From Candidatus Electryonea clarkiae (GTDB lineage: Bacteria > Electryoneota > Electryoneia > Electryoneales > Electryoneaceae): 51,065 nucleotides of DNA. Each line of letters starts with the position of its first letter. Positions within the stretch are counted from its first letter, which is position 1. The position numbers and the translations under genes were made by a program. Positions 17,074-26,331 of this stretch are shown piece by piece. The notes under the pieces were generated by a model. The model was given only the letters and a program-made list of their open reading frames with translations. It ran no database searches and was not told the origin of the DNA. The stretch is from assembly GCA_030765455.1 (NCBI GenBank), contig JAVCCM010000077.1, positions 1 to 51,065 of the forward strand, in the 5' to 3' direction.

Positions 17074-18342
17074 ATGGGATCATTGCTTGTAGAAAACGTT
17101 ATTCTTGATGATCAGAAAACTTCCATATATTGCAATAACGGTAAAATCGTTTCAATTGGTGAAGATTGTAATGCTGATGAAATATTTGACGGATGTGGAT
17201 ACATTGTTCATCCTGCCTTAAATAATTCCCACACTCACGCCGCCATGACTTTATTCAGAGGAAATGGTGATGACATGCCGTTGATGGAATGGCTCCAGAC
17301 TCGAGTATGGCCCTATGAGCAGAATATTTCATCTGAAGAGGTGTATTGGGGAACAAAGCTGGCAATCACAGAGATGATCCGTTCCGGTATTGTGTTTTTC
17401 AACGATATGTACTGGGATTTTCATGCAGTAGCTAAAGCTGTTGAGGAAACTGGAATAAAAGCATGTCTTTCTGCTGTTTTCATCGATTTTGACGATCCTG
17501 TCCAAGCAAAAAGTCAGCAGAAAACGAATGAACGCCTCCATATAGAAGCAAAAGATTATTCAGACCGCATCACTTTTGGAGTCGGTCCACATGCTATCTA
17601 TACCGTTTCGGAGGATTCGCTTCGCTGGGCGGGTGAATTCACCAGGGAGCACAACCTGAAACTCCATATTCACCTTTCCGAGACCGAGTATGAGGTAAAA
17701 GAATGTGTGAAAACACATAGCTGCAGCCCGGTGGAATATCTAAAGCGAACGGGTATGTTATCTGACCGGCTTGCTGCGGCTCATACGGTATGGCTGTCCG
17801 AGCGTGATATTGGTTTACTTGGGGACTATGGCGTCTTGACCATTAATAATCCAGTTAGCAACATGAAACTTGCTGTCGGTGAGGTTTACCCATATCGCAA
17901 ATTGAAAGATGCTGGAGCGGTTACGGCAATAGGGACCGACGGGGCTGGTTCAAATAATAATCTTGATCTCTTCGAAGAAATGAAAATCGCAGCATTGCTC
18001 CAAAAATTCAAAGAAAATGATCCGACAGCTTTACCCGCTGGTGAAGCAATCGAGATGGCAACAATCAATCCCTCGAATTTCTTTGGACTGAACAATGGAC
18101 AAATCAAACCCGGTAGCGCAGCAGACTTTATTCTGATAGACGTTCAACGACCCGAAATGCAACCGATGCATAATCTTACAAGCCATCTCGTATATTCTGC
18201 TAACGGTTATGCGGTCGATAGCGTAATTTGTGATGGCAGACTTCTAATGAAACACCGAAAGATTGAGAACGAAGAAGAAATTATGGAAGGTGCATACAGG
18301 GCTGCAAAAAATCTTTTCGCAAGAGTTGATAAAGCAAAATAG
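17074..18342 (+). CDS. mtaD: 5-methylthioadenosine/S-adenosylhomocysteine deaminase (amidohydrolase family)
   Basis: A cytosolic metal-dependent deaminase that would convert MTA or SAH to the inosyl derivatives in methyl-cycle salvage. 422 residues, usual length. Metal ligands: His53 and His55 (NSHTHAAM), His200 (HIHLSET), the AHTVWL histidine at 237 and Asp289 in GTDGAGSNNNLDL. The substrate-side segment GNGDDMPLMEWL and GPHAIYTVS are as in the MtaD group, which separates it from cytosine deaminases and chlorohydrolases. Exact substrate cannot be fixed from sequence; related enzymes also deaminate other adenosines. Followed after 40 bases by the yihY-like gene. Confidence 0.85.
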   Translation: MGSLLVENVILDDQKTSIYCNNGKIVSIGEDCNADEIFDGCGYIVHPALNNSHTHAAMTLFRGNGDDMPLMEWLQTRVWPYEQNISSEEVYWGTKLAITEMIRSGIVFFNDMYWDFHAVAKAVEETGIKACLSAVFIDFDDPVQAKSQQKTNERLHIEAKDYSDRITFGVGPHAIYTVSEDSLRWAGEFTREHNLKLHIHLSETEYEVKECVKTHSCSPVEYLKRTGMLSDRLAAAHTVWLSERDIGLLGDYGVLTINNPVSNMKLAVGEVYPYRKLKDAGAVTAIGTDGAGSNNNLDLFEEMKIAALLQKFKENDPTALPAGEAIEMATINPSNFFGLNNGQIKPGSAADFILIDVQRPEMQPMHNLTSHLVYSANGYAVDSVICDGRLLMKHRKIENEEEIMEGAYRAAKNLFARVDKAK

Positions 18343-18382
18343 GAAGAAATCACCATAATCGGTGTGACCAGGCGGAAAATCC

Positions 18383-19735
18383 ATGAATTCGGGAAATGAA
18401 ACAAAAAAGACTTTTCACCGGCTTCATTCATTCGATATATGGGATGAAGAGCATGATAATGCTCCACCTGCTATCAAGATTTTAATTACAACTTTTCGCC
18501 TGATTCGAATAATATTCCGAGAATTCCGCGAGGATCGTCTTTTCCTGAAGGGAATGGCGTTAACCTTTGCTACCATAATCTCGATAGTTCCACTCCTGGT
18601 TATTTCCTTTAGTGTTTTCAAAATGTTTGGCGGTGGCGAGTGGTTTAACAAAGTCGTTCATCCGTTTATTTTAACCAACCTGGCTCCCGGAAGCGGTCCG
18701 ATTGTAGCACAAAGATTACAGCAATTAATTGATAATGCCGGCAGCGTGGCTTATGGGGGTATAGGCGTTGTTTTGCTGCTTCTTGCCGTATATGGGATAT
18801 TTGCCGGGATCGAGACTATTTTTAACGGAATATGGGATGTTAAAGCACCCAACAGGGGTTTCAGGCGTTTACCGTTGTATTGGGGGTTTGTTACAATCAT
18901 CCCTGTCCTTGTAATAGGGTCACTTGCCTTGAGTGGATACATCCAGGCACTGCCAATTGTTCATCATGCAGTTGAACGGATCACCTTCGCTCAAACCGTG
19001 ATGGACAAATTGCTGCCCTGGCTGATGATGGTAATGGGATTCTTCTTACTATACCGTTTCCTCCCAAATATTTCAGTGCGTACACGGACAGCTTTAAGCG
19101 GTGCGCTGGTGGCTGGACTTTTGTATGAAACAGTAAAATTCGGTTTTATCATATATACCACAAAACTTGTTCAATATGATGTGATTTACGGATCGCTTGC
19201 AATTCTACCCATGCTTCTTATATGGATAAACTTGTCCTGGTTTGTTGTTTTATTGGGAGTTGAGGTCAGCTTTGTTGCACAGCATTACGAAATACTTGTC
19301 TCAAAAAGTAAACATGTTACATTTGCACGATGGCAAAAAGATGCACTTGCATATCTTATCTTATTTGAAACCACAAAAGCTTTCCAGGGACTTCGTCAAA
19401 ATGTCATTCTGTCCGAATGGAGCGATAAATACAAGATTCCGCCCAGCATAGTAGAGGCGGTTGTTGAGCGATTACGGAAGGGTGGGTTAATCGAACGGGC
19501 AGGCTCGACAGGTGAAAAACTGCTTCTTACAAAAAATCCTGATACAACTTCATTGGTTGATATCGAGAATGTCATATCCAACCAGACAGGAGAACAGTGG
19601 AGTTGCCCGGATAACGAAAATTGGAATTGGGTTAAGGCATGGATGGCTGTTCGTCAACAGGCTTCATGGGAAGCATCCAAATATCAAACACTCGGTGAGG
19701 TAGTCTCCCAACTGCAAAATAATGCTTCACATTGA
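18383..19735 (+). CDS. YihY/UPF0761 (BrkB-like) inner-membrane protein with C-terminal winged-helix-like extension
   Basis: 450 residues. The YihY core spans about residues 30-300: a basic N-terminal segment FREFREDRLFLKGMALTFA, then six membrane segments, including VVLLLLAVYGIFAGIETIFNG and the typical YGSLAILPMLLIWINLSWFVVLLGVEVSF at about 270-298. The last 140 residues are soluble and resemble a winged helix (IPPSIVEAVVERLRKGGLIER), as in longer members of the family. Role unknown for the family; old links to ribonuclease BN are wrong. Starts 40 bases after mtaD. Confidence 0.85.
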   Translation: MNSGNETKKTFHRLHSFDIWDEEHDNAPPAIKILITTFRLIRIIFREFREDRLFLKGMALTFATIISIVPLLVISFSVFKMFGGGEWFNKVVHPFILTNLAPGSGPIVAQRLQQLIDNAGSVAYGGIGVVLLLLAVYGIFAGIETIFNGIWDVKAPNRGFRRLPLYWGFVTIIPVLVIGSLALSGYIQALPIVHHAVERITFAQTVMDKLLPWLMMVMGFFLLYRFLPNISVRTRTALSGALVAGLLYETVKFGFIIYTTKLVQYDVIYGSLAILPMLLIWINLSWFVVLLGVEVSFVAQHYEILVSKSKHVTFARWQKDALAYLILFETTKAFQGLRQNVILSEWSDKYKIPPSIVEAVVERLRKGGLIERAGSTGEKLLLTKNPDTTSLVDIENVISNQTGEQWSCPDNENWNWVKAWMAVRQQASWEASKYQTLGEVVSQLQNNASH

Positions 19736-19798
19736 TGATAGCAGCCCCCAACAAATAAATTCGCATGACTATAAGGAATATCATTTGATACATGGGAA

Positions 19799-19866
19799 TG
19801 TAGGGGCAGGATTTATCCGCCCGTGATTGAGTCAATAGGACTGGGCGGATAAATCCTGCCCCTACA
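19799..19866. repeat. Perfect 24-bp inverted repeat
   Basis: Arms 19799-19822 and 19843-19866 are exact inverted copies (TGTAGGGGCAGGATTTATCC then GCCC), with 20 bases between. Outer bases TTCGCATG (19760-19767) and CATGCGAA (19868-19875) also pair. It lies between two convergent genes. Similar GGGGCAGGATTTATCCGCCC units are known as intergenic repeats in other genomes. Confidence 0.75.
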
Positions 19867-19915
19867 ACATGCGAACTTACATCCAAGCGATGCTATATAT
19901 TCATTATAACCGATT

Positions 19916-19935
19916 GGCAGACATGGATGTCTGCC
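19916..19935. repeat. Perfect hairpin GGCAGACAT/ATGTCTGCC
   Basis: Nine-base arms separated by GG, immediately after the larger inverted repeat and upstream of TTCTTGC. Possibly a terminator for the minus or plus gene, but no clean T-run is present. Confidence 0.5.
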
Positions 19936-19994
19936 TTCTTGCTGACTGGTAATTTTTTTAGAGTCACTTTATTAATAAAATCTACATCTTTTGA

Positions 19995-20570
19995 CTAAAA
20001 ATGGTATGATTTAATTCCAAAACGCAGCCCTATCCTGCTACCGTTCTCCACTATAGTCGCCTCGACCAGTTCTATCTCGTCCATGCTGTAATACAGAAGC
20101 GAAACAATACTGACGTACTCATTTACAGGAACACTATAACCCAATCCGAATTCATAGTGAGTTTCCTTGGAGTCCGTTGCTTCATATGTCGCGAACAATG
20201 AGCCAACGTGCAGGTATGGATAGCCTGATCCGATCCTATACGGAATATAATAATCTATGCGTGGTCCGATTGCTGTATTTATACTGGATTCCAGCCCTGT
20301 TTTCCAGATTCCAAGCTTAACCATTGCACCAATTGATAGCTTATCAATTGGAAAGTAACCAAGATCAAGAATGTCATCAACGGTCAGTTTTCCGCTTCCA
20401 TCAACATCGTTGTATATATCGCCGGATTGATATTTTATGTGGAGAAAACCACCTACCTCTCTATCTCCACCCATATAGTACTCAGCTAATTCTTCTTCTG
20501 CTTCATCAATCTGACAAAATGCCATCGAGGCGGCTGATATAAGGAGTGCTACTAAAATGATGTATTTCAT
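19995..20570 (-). CDS. Outer-membrane beta-barrel-type protein (paralogue of the next gene)
   Basis: 191 residues from the ATG at 20570, which has GAGG six bases upstream. Signal peptide about 1-20 (ASMAFCQ). The rest shows alternating beta strands with aromatic belts and ends in a C-terminal aromatic residue (GIKSYHF), as for outer-membrane barrels of about eight strands. Near residues 50-62 there is a DVDGSGKLTVDD segment like a calcium-binding loop of dockerin or EF-hand type. The adjacent gene encodes a paralogue with the same plan (GPR-DYY/NYY, KLSIG/KMSVG). Function unknown. Confidence 0.7.
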   Translation of the reverse strand: MKYIILVALLISAASMAFCQIDEAEEELAEYYMGGDREVGGFLHIKYQSGDIYNDVDGSGKLTVDDILDLGYFPIDKLSIGAMVKLGIWKTGLESSINTAIGPRIDYYIPYRIGSGYPYLHVGSLFATYEATDSKETHYEFGLGYSVPVNEYVSIVSLLYYSMDEIELVEATIVENGSRIGLRFGIKSYHF

Positions 20571-20582
20571 GATTATCCTCAA

Positions 20583-21182
20583 TTAAAAAATATAAGTACT
20601 TAATCCTAAACGTAACCCCATCTCCATTCCGCTCAGGCTGTCTCCGTCTTCCGGAGTAAACTGATCCATGCTTACATAGACCAATGCATTCCATGAGACA
20701 TACTTATTCCAAAAGCTTTGAATTCCAGGACCGAATTGAATTTTGAACCAGTTTCCTGATAAATCGTTTACGGAATCGGATGAATAGGCGCGGTAGAGAA
20801 TGCTGAATTGTCCATAGAAATGCCTGAAGTGATTGTCATTCCGTAGATAATAATTAACCCTGGGACCGATGAACAAATCCTGCGATGAGGTGTCGCCAAT
20901 GCTTTCAGAATCAAAACGCAGCAAACCACCCACTGACATTTTATCCATTACAAAATAGCCGACATCAGGCGCAAATGAAATTCTTGTAGCTCCATTGCCA
21001 TCAATGTCTTCATAAGCATCGCCACTTATAGACTCAAAACTGAATGATCCGCCCAGATCAATAGTACCCTTCTGAAATGGTGGTTCTTCTTTTTCTAATT
21101 GCAGCGATCCCATGTTTTGGGCTGCAGCGATTGAAAAACCGAAGAAAATCATAAGGTTTAACAGGAAAAGATGTTTCAACAT
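20583..21182 (-). CDS. Outer-membrane beta-barrel-type protein (paralogue of the previous gene)
   Basis: 199 residues from ATG 21182 with AAAGG seven bases upstream. Signal peptide to about residue 22 (FSIAAAQ). Shared features with its neighbour: SGDAYEDIDGNGATRISF, DVGYFVMDKMSVGGLL, FIGPRVNYYLR and an aromatic C-terminus (LSTYIF). The ends suggest a barrel inserted by the BAM complex. It would be transcribed before the smaller paralogue, with only 12 bases between them. Possible surface or outer-membrane structural protein; no enzyme motif seen. Confidence 0.7.
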   Translation of the reverse strand: MLKHLFLLNLMIFFGFSIAAAQNMGSLQLEKEEPPFQKGTIDLGGSFSFESISGDAYEDIDGNGATRISFAPDVGYFVMDKMSVGGLLRFDSESIGDTSSQDLFIGPRVNYYLRNDNHFRHFYGQFSILYRAYSSDSVNDLSGNWFKIQFGPGIQSFWNKYVSWNALVYVSMDQFTPEDGDSLSGMEMGLRLGLSTYIF

Positions 21183-21468
21183 GAATAAGCCTTTCAATTT
21201 CTAAAATAAAATACTTATATAAAAATTAATATTATTCCCAAATTTTTCGATAATTTCATATCATAATGTCGCCAGGAGAAATATGCAATATACTTTCAGG
21301 TAAGCAAAGTTCTATTCAATCCGGGAAATGAAAATAATATAGGAATATAAATTATTATAAATCTCTTTTGTTAAAAAAGTTGATAAAACGAAGATATTCC
21401 GAGACGGTATTGTTCACAAATGTTTGGTGAAGGCGATCATCTAAAAAAATGAAGATAATTGTAAAATT

Positions 21469-22722
21469 TTACTCATGTTCCCGTTTGATTCTTGCTCCAA
21501 GCTGTGAGAATTTTTCTTCAAGCCTCTCATAGCCCCGGTCCAGGTGATAAATCCGGCTGATATCAGTGCGACCACTTGCGGCGAGTGCTGCAATGACGAG
21601 GCTTGCGGAAGCACGAAGGTCAGTTGACATTACCTGTGCCCCTCTTAATTGTGATGGTCCATGTACACGTGCAACATTATCCTTCATTGAAATTCTCGCA
21701 CCCAGTCGCATCAGTTCAGGAACATGGGTAAATCTATCAGGATATATTATGTCTGTTATCAGGCTTACTCCATGTGCGCCGGTCATTAACGTAATCCATT
21801 GAGCCTGCATATCAGTGGCGAATCCGGGATATATGGCTGTTTCGACGTCAACAGATCTCAGGTTGCCATCGGACTCAACCCTGATACCTTCTGTTGTAAC
21901 TGTTATCTTAATGCCAGCCTCCGCTGCTTTTGCAAGAACCATAGTCAAATGTTCCGGTTCAGCGCCGAGCAGCAGGACATCCCCCGCAGTCAAACCGGCA
22001 GCGGCGAGATAGGTTCCCGCTTCAATTCTATCGGGTATCACACTGCAAGTAACCGGGTTTAAGCCATCAACACCTGTTATTCTTAAAGTTGATGTCTTTT
22101 CGCCTTCGATCTTTGCGCCCATTTTATTAAGAACCCTTACAAGATTTGTAACTTCGGGTTCTCTCGCCACATTTTCAAGGACTGTTTCCCCTTCAGCTTT
22201 TACAGCCGCCAGAAGTATGTTAATAGTTGCCCCAACAGACGGAAAATCGAGAAAGAAACGAGTGCCTTTCAGTTTAGGTGCATCTGCCACGATATACCCG
22301 TGATCAAGATCAATTTCAGCGCCCAGCGCTTGAATACCTTTCAGATGTATGTCTATGGGTCTTGGTCCCCAGGCACAGCCTCCCGGCAGGCTAACCCGAG
22401 CTTTTCCACAACGACCAAGCAGCGCACCAAGAACATAAACAGATGCCCGCATTGTTTTAACAAGCTCATAGGGAGCCTCGAAATTATCCAGGGATGTTGC
22501 GTCAATTTCCATAGTGTGGTCATGCCTCTGAACATCAGCTCCAAGGCGTTCAATGACCCGACCCATTGTCAATACGTCAAAAAGATCTGGAGCATTTTTT
22601 ACAATAGTCTTACCTTCGGCGAGCAAGGCGGCAGCCATTAATGGCAGGGTTGCATTCTTTGCACCTGCAATCCGAACCTCGCCCTGGAGCGGAACTCCAC
22701 CTTCAATAACAAGCTTATCCAT
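21469..22722 (-). CDS. murA: UDP-N-acetylglucosamine 1-carboxyvinyltransferase MurA
   Basis: The first committed enzyme of peptidoglycan synthesis, adding enolpyruvate from PEP to UDP-GlcNAc in the cytosol. 417 residues, full length. Lys22-Asn23 (AGAKNATLP) and the flexible-loop catalytic Cys116 (PGGCAWGPRPIDIHLKG) are present, so fosfomycin sensitivity would be expected. The loop has Trp where most enzymes have Ile. Typical LPLMAAALLAEG start and GYERLEEKFSQLGA end. Upstream is the dispersed repeat at 22814. Confidence 0.96.
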   Translation of the reverse strand: MDKLVIEGGVPLQGEVRIAGAKNATLPLMAAALLAEGKTIVKNAPDLFDVLTMGRVIERLGADVQRHDHTMEIDATSLDNFEAPYELVKTMRASVYVLGALLGRCGKARVSLPGGCAWGPRPIDIHLKGIQALGAEIDLDHGYIVADAPKLKGTRFFLDFPSVGATINILLAAVKAEGETVLENVAREPEVTNLVRVLNKMGAKIEGEKTSTLRITGVDGLNPVTCSVIPDRIEAGTYLAAAGLTAGDVLLLGAEPEHLTMVLAKAAEAGIKITVTTEGIRVESDGNLRSVDVETAIYPGFATDMQAQWITLMTGAHGVSLITDIIYPDRFTHVPELMRLGARISMKDNVARVHGPSQLRGAQVMSTDLRASASLVIAALAASGRTDISRIYHLDRGYERLEEKFSQLGARIKREHE

Positions 22723-22813
22723 AGAAATCTTAATCCCTTTATGCTGTAAGTCCCTTTTCCCAAAAGGAGTGGTAAATCCAATCCGTTTTCAAAAGGAGAG
22801 GCATAGTTTAATC

Positions 22814-22917
22814 AATTTCCCTGAAGGGGAAAAATATGAATAGCCACAGGTGCTAACCTGTGGGACAAAGATTTAAACAAATCAACCCTGACAGGGTTGG
22901 ACAATAATTTATATTGT
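22814..22917. repeat. Dispersed palindromic repeat, copy 1 (TTCCCTGAAGGGGAA family)
   Basis: Contains three successive hairpins: TTCCCTGAAGGGGAA, CCACAGGTGCTAACCTGTGG and AACCCTGACAGGGTT. A second copy lies at 39751-39860, about 90% identical by eye. It fills most of the gap between recN and murA. No coding potential. Confidence 0.8.
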
Positions 22918-22984
22918 TATAACATTACCATGCTGTGCCAGCTACAAACATGTTAAATTATGTAAATATTAATAGGCGTAAAAC

Positions 22985-24631
22985 CTAAATATTATTGATC
23001 AGTTCTTTCGCTCCGGCTCTTGCGGCATCAGTAATTCCTTTTCCTCCAGCTAACCGGGCGACTTCCTCCACCTGCTCTTCGCCGCCAATAGGAACATTCC
23101 GAACGTTGATAAATGTTGATGATTTGCTCTGTTCCTTCTCGATAACCAGGTGTCGATCTGCCAGGCTTGCTATTTGAGGAAGATGTGTCACCACAAGCAC
23201 CTGCCTGTTTTTTGCAAGCTCTTTCAATCTCAACCCGACCTGCCTCGCCGTACGTCCTGAAATACCGGTATCGATTTCATCGAAAATAAGCGATGGAGGC
23301 GTTTTTTCCGGGGGATGCAAGCTTTTGAGAAGTAACATCACTCTCGATAACTCGCCACCGGAAGCTATATTTTGCAAGGGCTTGAGCGGCTGTCCCGGAT
23401 TGAATGACACCCTGAACTCAACCCTATCCCATCCATGTGGTCCGATACGGTGTTTACCGCTGTTCCCGAACTCCACTTCATCGCCTGTTTCATCAACCCA
23501 AATCAGTTCAAACTGCGGCTTTTGAATTCCCACAGTCTTTAAAGCCTCTATCATTTTCTTTGCAATAACCGGAGCTTTTTTATGGCGCATATCTGAAATA
23601 CTGCCTAATATCTTCTCCCATTTCACAATGTGATTATCAAGATCCTTTTTCAATTGCTTGCGGGAAGATTTCAACTTTTCACTTCCACTCTCTCGTTGTC
23701 GAAGTTGCTCCAGGGTTTGAAATAACGAATCGATACTGCCGCCATATTTCCGTGTCAAACGTGAAAGCTGGCTGCGCCGCTCCCTCAATCTCTCAAGTTT
23801 TTCCGGATCAAGCTGCACGAATTCTTTTCTTGCTGCAAACTCATGCGTTGCTTCACGCAATAAATCCAAAGCGTCATTCACCCACCCGGTTGGCTCAATA
23901 ACGTTCTTGTCAATTCGAGACAAATTAGTCAGTTTACGGTGGATATTTGCGATATTATCGGTTATTGCATTATTACCCTGGTCTAAAAGTTCTATGATTT
24001 CAGTCAAACCCAGGATTAGCGATTCAGAGCCTTCCAGCAGACGGATATCCGCATCCAGCTCTTTATCTTCACCAATTTTCAGATTAAACCTGTCAATCTC
24101 TTCCAATTGGAACCGTGCAAGTTCATCTGTTTCTTCAATTCTTTTTATCTTTGCTTCAATTGCATCGAGTTTCGCTGTCAGAGTCTGCCACTCAGAATAA
24201 AAGATTTCCAGTTTTGTGATATTCTCTTTTAAACCAGCCAGCCTGTCAAGGTGTGAAAGGTGTGTTTCCGGGTTCAGCAGGGAGGCTCCTTCACGTTGAG
24301 CCGTCAAATCGACCCGGAGTTGTGCTGCATCGCTTAATGCGGATATGGTTACTGGAGTACTGTTAATCCAGGCTTTGGTCTTGCCACTCGTTTTAATTTC
24401 ACGCCGAAGAGAAATTTGATCTTCATCATTAGAAAATTCTATTTCGACAAAAGCGCTTTTCATTTCAGCCGTATCCGGACGGGCACGAGCACCCAGTGCG
24501 AAAGCAATCGCCCCGACAAGAATAGATTTTCCAGCTCCAGTCTCGCCGGTAATCACATTCAAACCAGGACCAAATTTCATTTCAAGTTCGCCAATTAAGG
24601 CAAAATTTTGAATTTTCAGAAGTTTAAGCAT
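22985..24631 (-). CDS. recN: DNA repair protein RecN
   Basis: An SMC-like ATPase that acts in double-strand break repair. 548 residues, normal length. Walker A GETGAGKSI at 29-37; a long coiled coil in the centre (about 150-350); the ABC signature SGGELSRVMLLL and Walker B PSLIFDEIDTGISG in the last 130 residues, followed by VLVVTHLPQIASLADRH. No LexA-type site noticed upstream. The ATG at 24631 has a weak ribosome-binding site. Confidence 0.95.
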   Translation of the reverse strand: MLKLLKIQNFALIGELEMKFGPGLNVITGETGAGKSILVGAIAFALGARARPDTAEMKSAFVEIEFSNDEDQISLRREIKTSGKTKAWINSTPVTISALSDAAQLRVDLTAQREGASLLNPETHLSHLDRLAGLKENITKLEIFYSEWQTLTAKLDAIEAKIKRIEETDELARFQLEEIDRFNLKIGEDKELDADIRLLEGSESLILGLTEIIELLDQGNNAITDNIANIHRKLTNLSRIDKNVIEPTGWVNDALDLLREATHEFAARKEFVQLDPEKLERLRERRSQLSRLTRKYGGSIDSLFQTLEQLRQRESGSEKLKSSRKQLKKDLDNHIVKWEKILGSISDMRHKKAPVIAKKMIEALKTVGIQKPQFELIWVDETGDEVEFGNSGKHRIGPHGWDRVEFRVSFNPGQPLKPLQNIASGGELSRVMLLLKSLHPPEKTPPSLIFDEIDTGISGRTARQVGLRLKELAKNRQVLVVTHLPQIASLADRHLVIEKEQSKSSTFINVRNVPIGGEEQVEEVARLAGGKGITDAARAGAKELINNI

Positions 24632-24902
24632 TTATTATTGAATAATATGTTCGGTCAGTTGATTCCAATTCCAGGGCAGCTTTATGGTTACTGAATGTTT
24701 CAAGAGGAAAAAGCCAAATATATCCCAAGATTGACAAGAATAAACACTTGACATAATTAGCCTGAGAACGGTTTTTTATGATCTCAATTTCAGGCTTCGG
24801 GATATATCCAACTTACTTCATGCGCTCCAAAGTAAAAGCCTTATAAAATAAATTCTCACGTGCCTATGCTATCAAAGCATTCATAACAGCGATATTCACA
24901 GG

Positions 24903-25508
24903 TTATCCACTGTATCCAGTCATTTCTGAAAACAGTTGATCCATTGCTTTGTTTGCAGCTTCCATATCCATTGAATAAATCCGGACATCGTGATAAGTGC
25001 CATATTCATCTTTAACATGATCTTTAAATGTGGCTTCGCGGCGAAAACCGGTATTTTTCACTAACTTGATTGCACCTTTTTGTGCAGGCAAAAGGCTGAT
25101 ATAAAACTTCTCAATCCCCTGTTCCTTCGCAAACGGCAGCGCTTCCTCCATTAACGCTACAGTTATTCCGAAACGACGAAAATCAGGGTGACAGATTGCT
25201 CTTATTTCGCAAGTATGCTGCAACCATCTTGCTCTTTTTCTATGCATAACCAATGATGCTACGATTTCATCATTATGCCAGGCTGTAAGTCTGGTAATAA
25301 ACTCGTCTTCGATTTGACGTTTGACTCTTTGATCGTAAAAAGGACTCAAAATATCTTCACGAAGGAGTGTACGATCAGTTGGATCAAGTGCAAGATTCAA
25401 CTTGTGGCACAGAGGAATATCCTTCGTACGAAGCGGACGGATTTCTACTTCTAAATCATTTCGACATTTAATTTTGTGAGGAAAACGTTTCTTTTTTCTT
25501 GATTTCAT
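24903..25508 (-). CDS. GNAT family N-acetyltransferase
   Basis: 201 residues. The acetyl-CoA-binding part is seen as IRAICHPDFRRFGITVALMEEALPFAKEQGIEKFYISL (about residues 110-148), followed by AIKLVKNTGFRREATFKDHVKDEYGTYHDVRIYSMD, a usual GNAT C-terminal half. The N-terminus is strongly basic (KSRKKKRFPHK). The glycine of the usual R/Q-x-x-G-x-G/A signature is in part replaced (RRFGIT). Substrate unknown. Alone on the minus strand, with 270 bases to recN. Confidence 0.85.
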   Translation of the reverse strand: MKSRKKKRFPHKIKCRNDLEVEIRPLRTKDIPLCHKLNLALDPTDRTLLREDILSPFYDQRVKRQIEDEFITRLTAWHNDEIVASLVMHRKRARWLQHTCEIRAICHPDFRRFGITVALMEEALPFAKEQGIEKFYISLLPAQKGAIKLVKNTGFRREATFKDHVKDEYGTYHDVRIYSMDMEAANKAMDQLFSEMTGYSG

Positions 25509-25781
25509 GGTATCTCTAAGCCTCCATTGTTACGTGAAAAATATAATATATATGGTACGAGTACATCATTTCGGAGTCAAGCGGTGATTGAAGAATACAG
25601 TAATTTCTCAGGTGATACTTAGCTTATGCAAGCCATTAAAAAAGCAACATCTTTAACACTTACGTAGTATAAAGTCATCAGAAATTGATAAGATTTGATG
25701 ATTGCATGAAACAAATATTTTGTTAGGCGAGTAAAACTCTTGGAGCCTGAGAAGTAATAAAAGTGATTTAAATGTAGAAAA

Positions 25782-25820
25782 TTGATCTAAATCACATTTG
25801 TTCATCATAAAATCTATTAT
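25782..25820 (+). promoter_or_regulatory. Possible FNR/CRP-type class II promoter
   Basis: TTGATCTAAATCAC at 25782-25795 matches the FNR consensus TTGAT-N4-ATCAA except for the last base. A TATTAT -10-like hexamer lies at 25815-25820, placing the site centre about 40 bases before a start near 25828, as in class II activation. Whether this organism has such a regulator is not shown in the window. Confidence 0.4.
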
Positions 25821-26202
25821 TAATAACAGAAGCGCAGTATTTGCGTGTCGGGTAAAATGGCTGTAGATGTTCTATTTCATTAATATTATTGCGATTAGTG
25901 CAAATTCTCTATAGCACGTGTCACTTCATCGGCGCCAGTAGTCGCTAAATTAAGATAGTATGCATCCGGAAAAGGTCTTAATAGGCGTTTTTTACATCAG
26001 AGTATTAACTCTCGGCAATACAACACAATGATATATTGCATCATGTGTTGCAGTTAATGCCTATAATAATAACAATTAAGCAGGACATGATTTACCGTGT
26101 ATTTATTTTTGGCTTAGAAATTGCCGTATATTTTGATAACATTTAAATCTTGATACTGGGATATTCAACCTGTCAGAATTGAATTTCTAACAGGTATCCT
26201 GA

Positions 26203-26227
26203 AAAAAAATTGGGCTCCTGGAGCCCA
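26203..26227 (-). terminator. Intrinsic-terminator-like hairpin read on the minus strand
   Basis: TGGGCTC (26211-26217), CTG and GAGCCCA (26221-26227) form a strong hairpin. On the minus strand it is followed by a run of eight T (the A-run at 26202-26209). No minus-strand gene is seen to the right, so it may end an antisense transcript, or be part of the folded leader of the plus-strand gene. Confidence 0.5.
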
Positions 26228-26331
26228 GCTATTGCATTTAGAGGTAAAATCTCTTTTATTTGCACGCTCCTTGGATAAGGGACGAGCACCCGAGACTGAT
26301 AACAGAACATATTCAATATGGAGAACATAAA

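Larger units (their letters stand above)
25509..26331. other. Long non-coding stretch with structured leader
   Basis: About 820 bases without a convincing gene. It holds an FNR/CRP-type site (25782-25795) with a possible -10, an imperfect hairpin at 26021-26050 (CAACACA...TGTGTTG), a hairpin at 26169-26194 and a terminator-like hairpin at 26211-26227. Two tiny ORFs starting at about 25857 (8 codons) and 26090 (about 20 codons) lack convincing ribosome-binding sites. The 114-residue gene follows. Confidence 0.5.
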
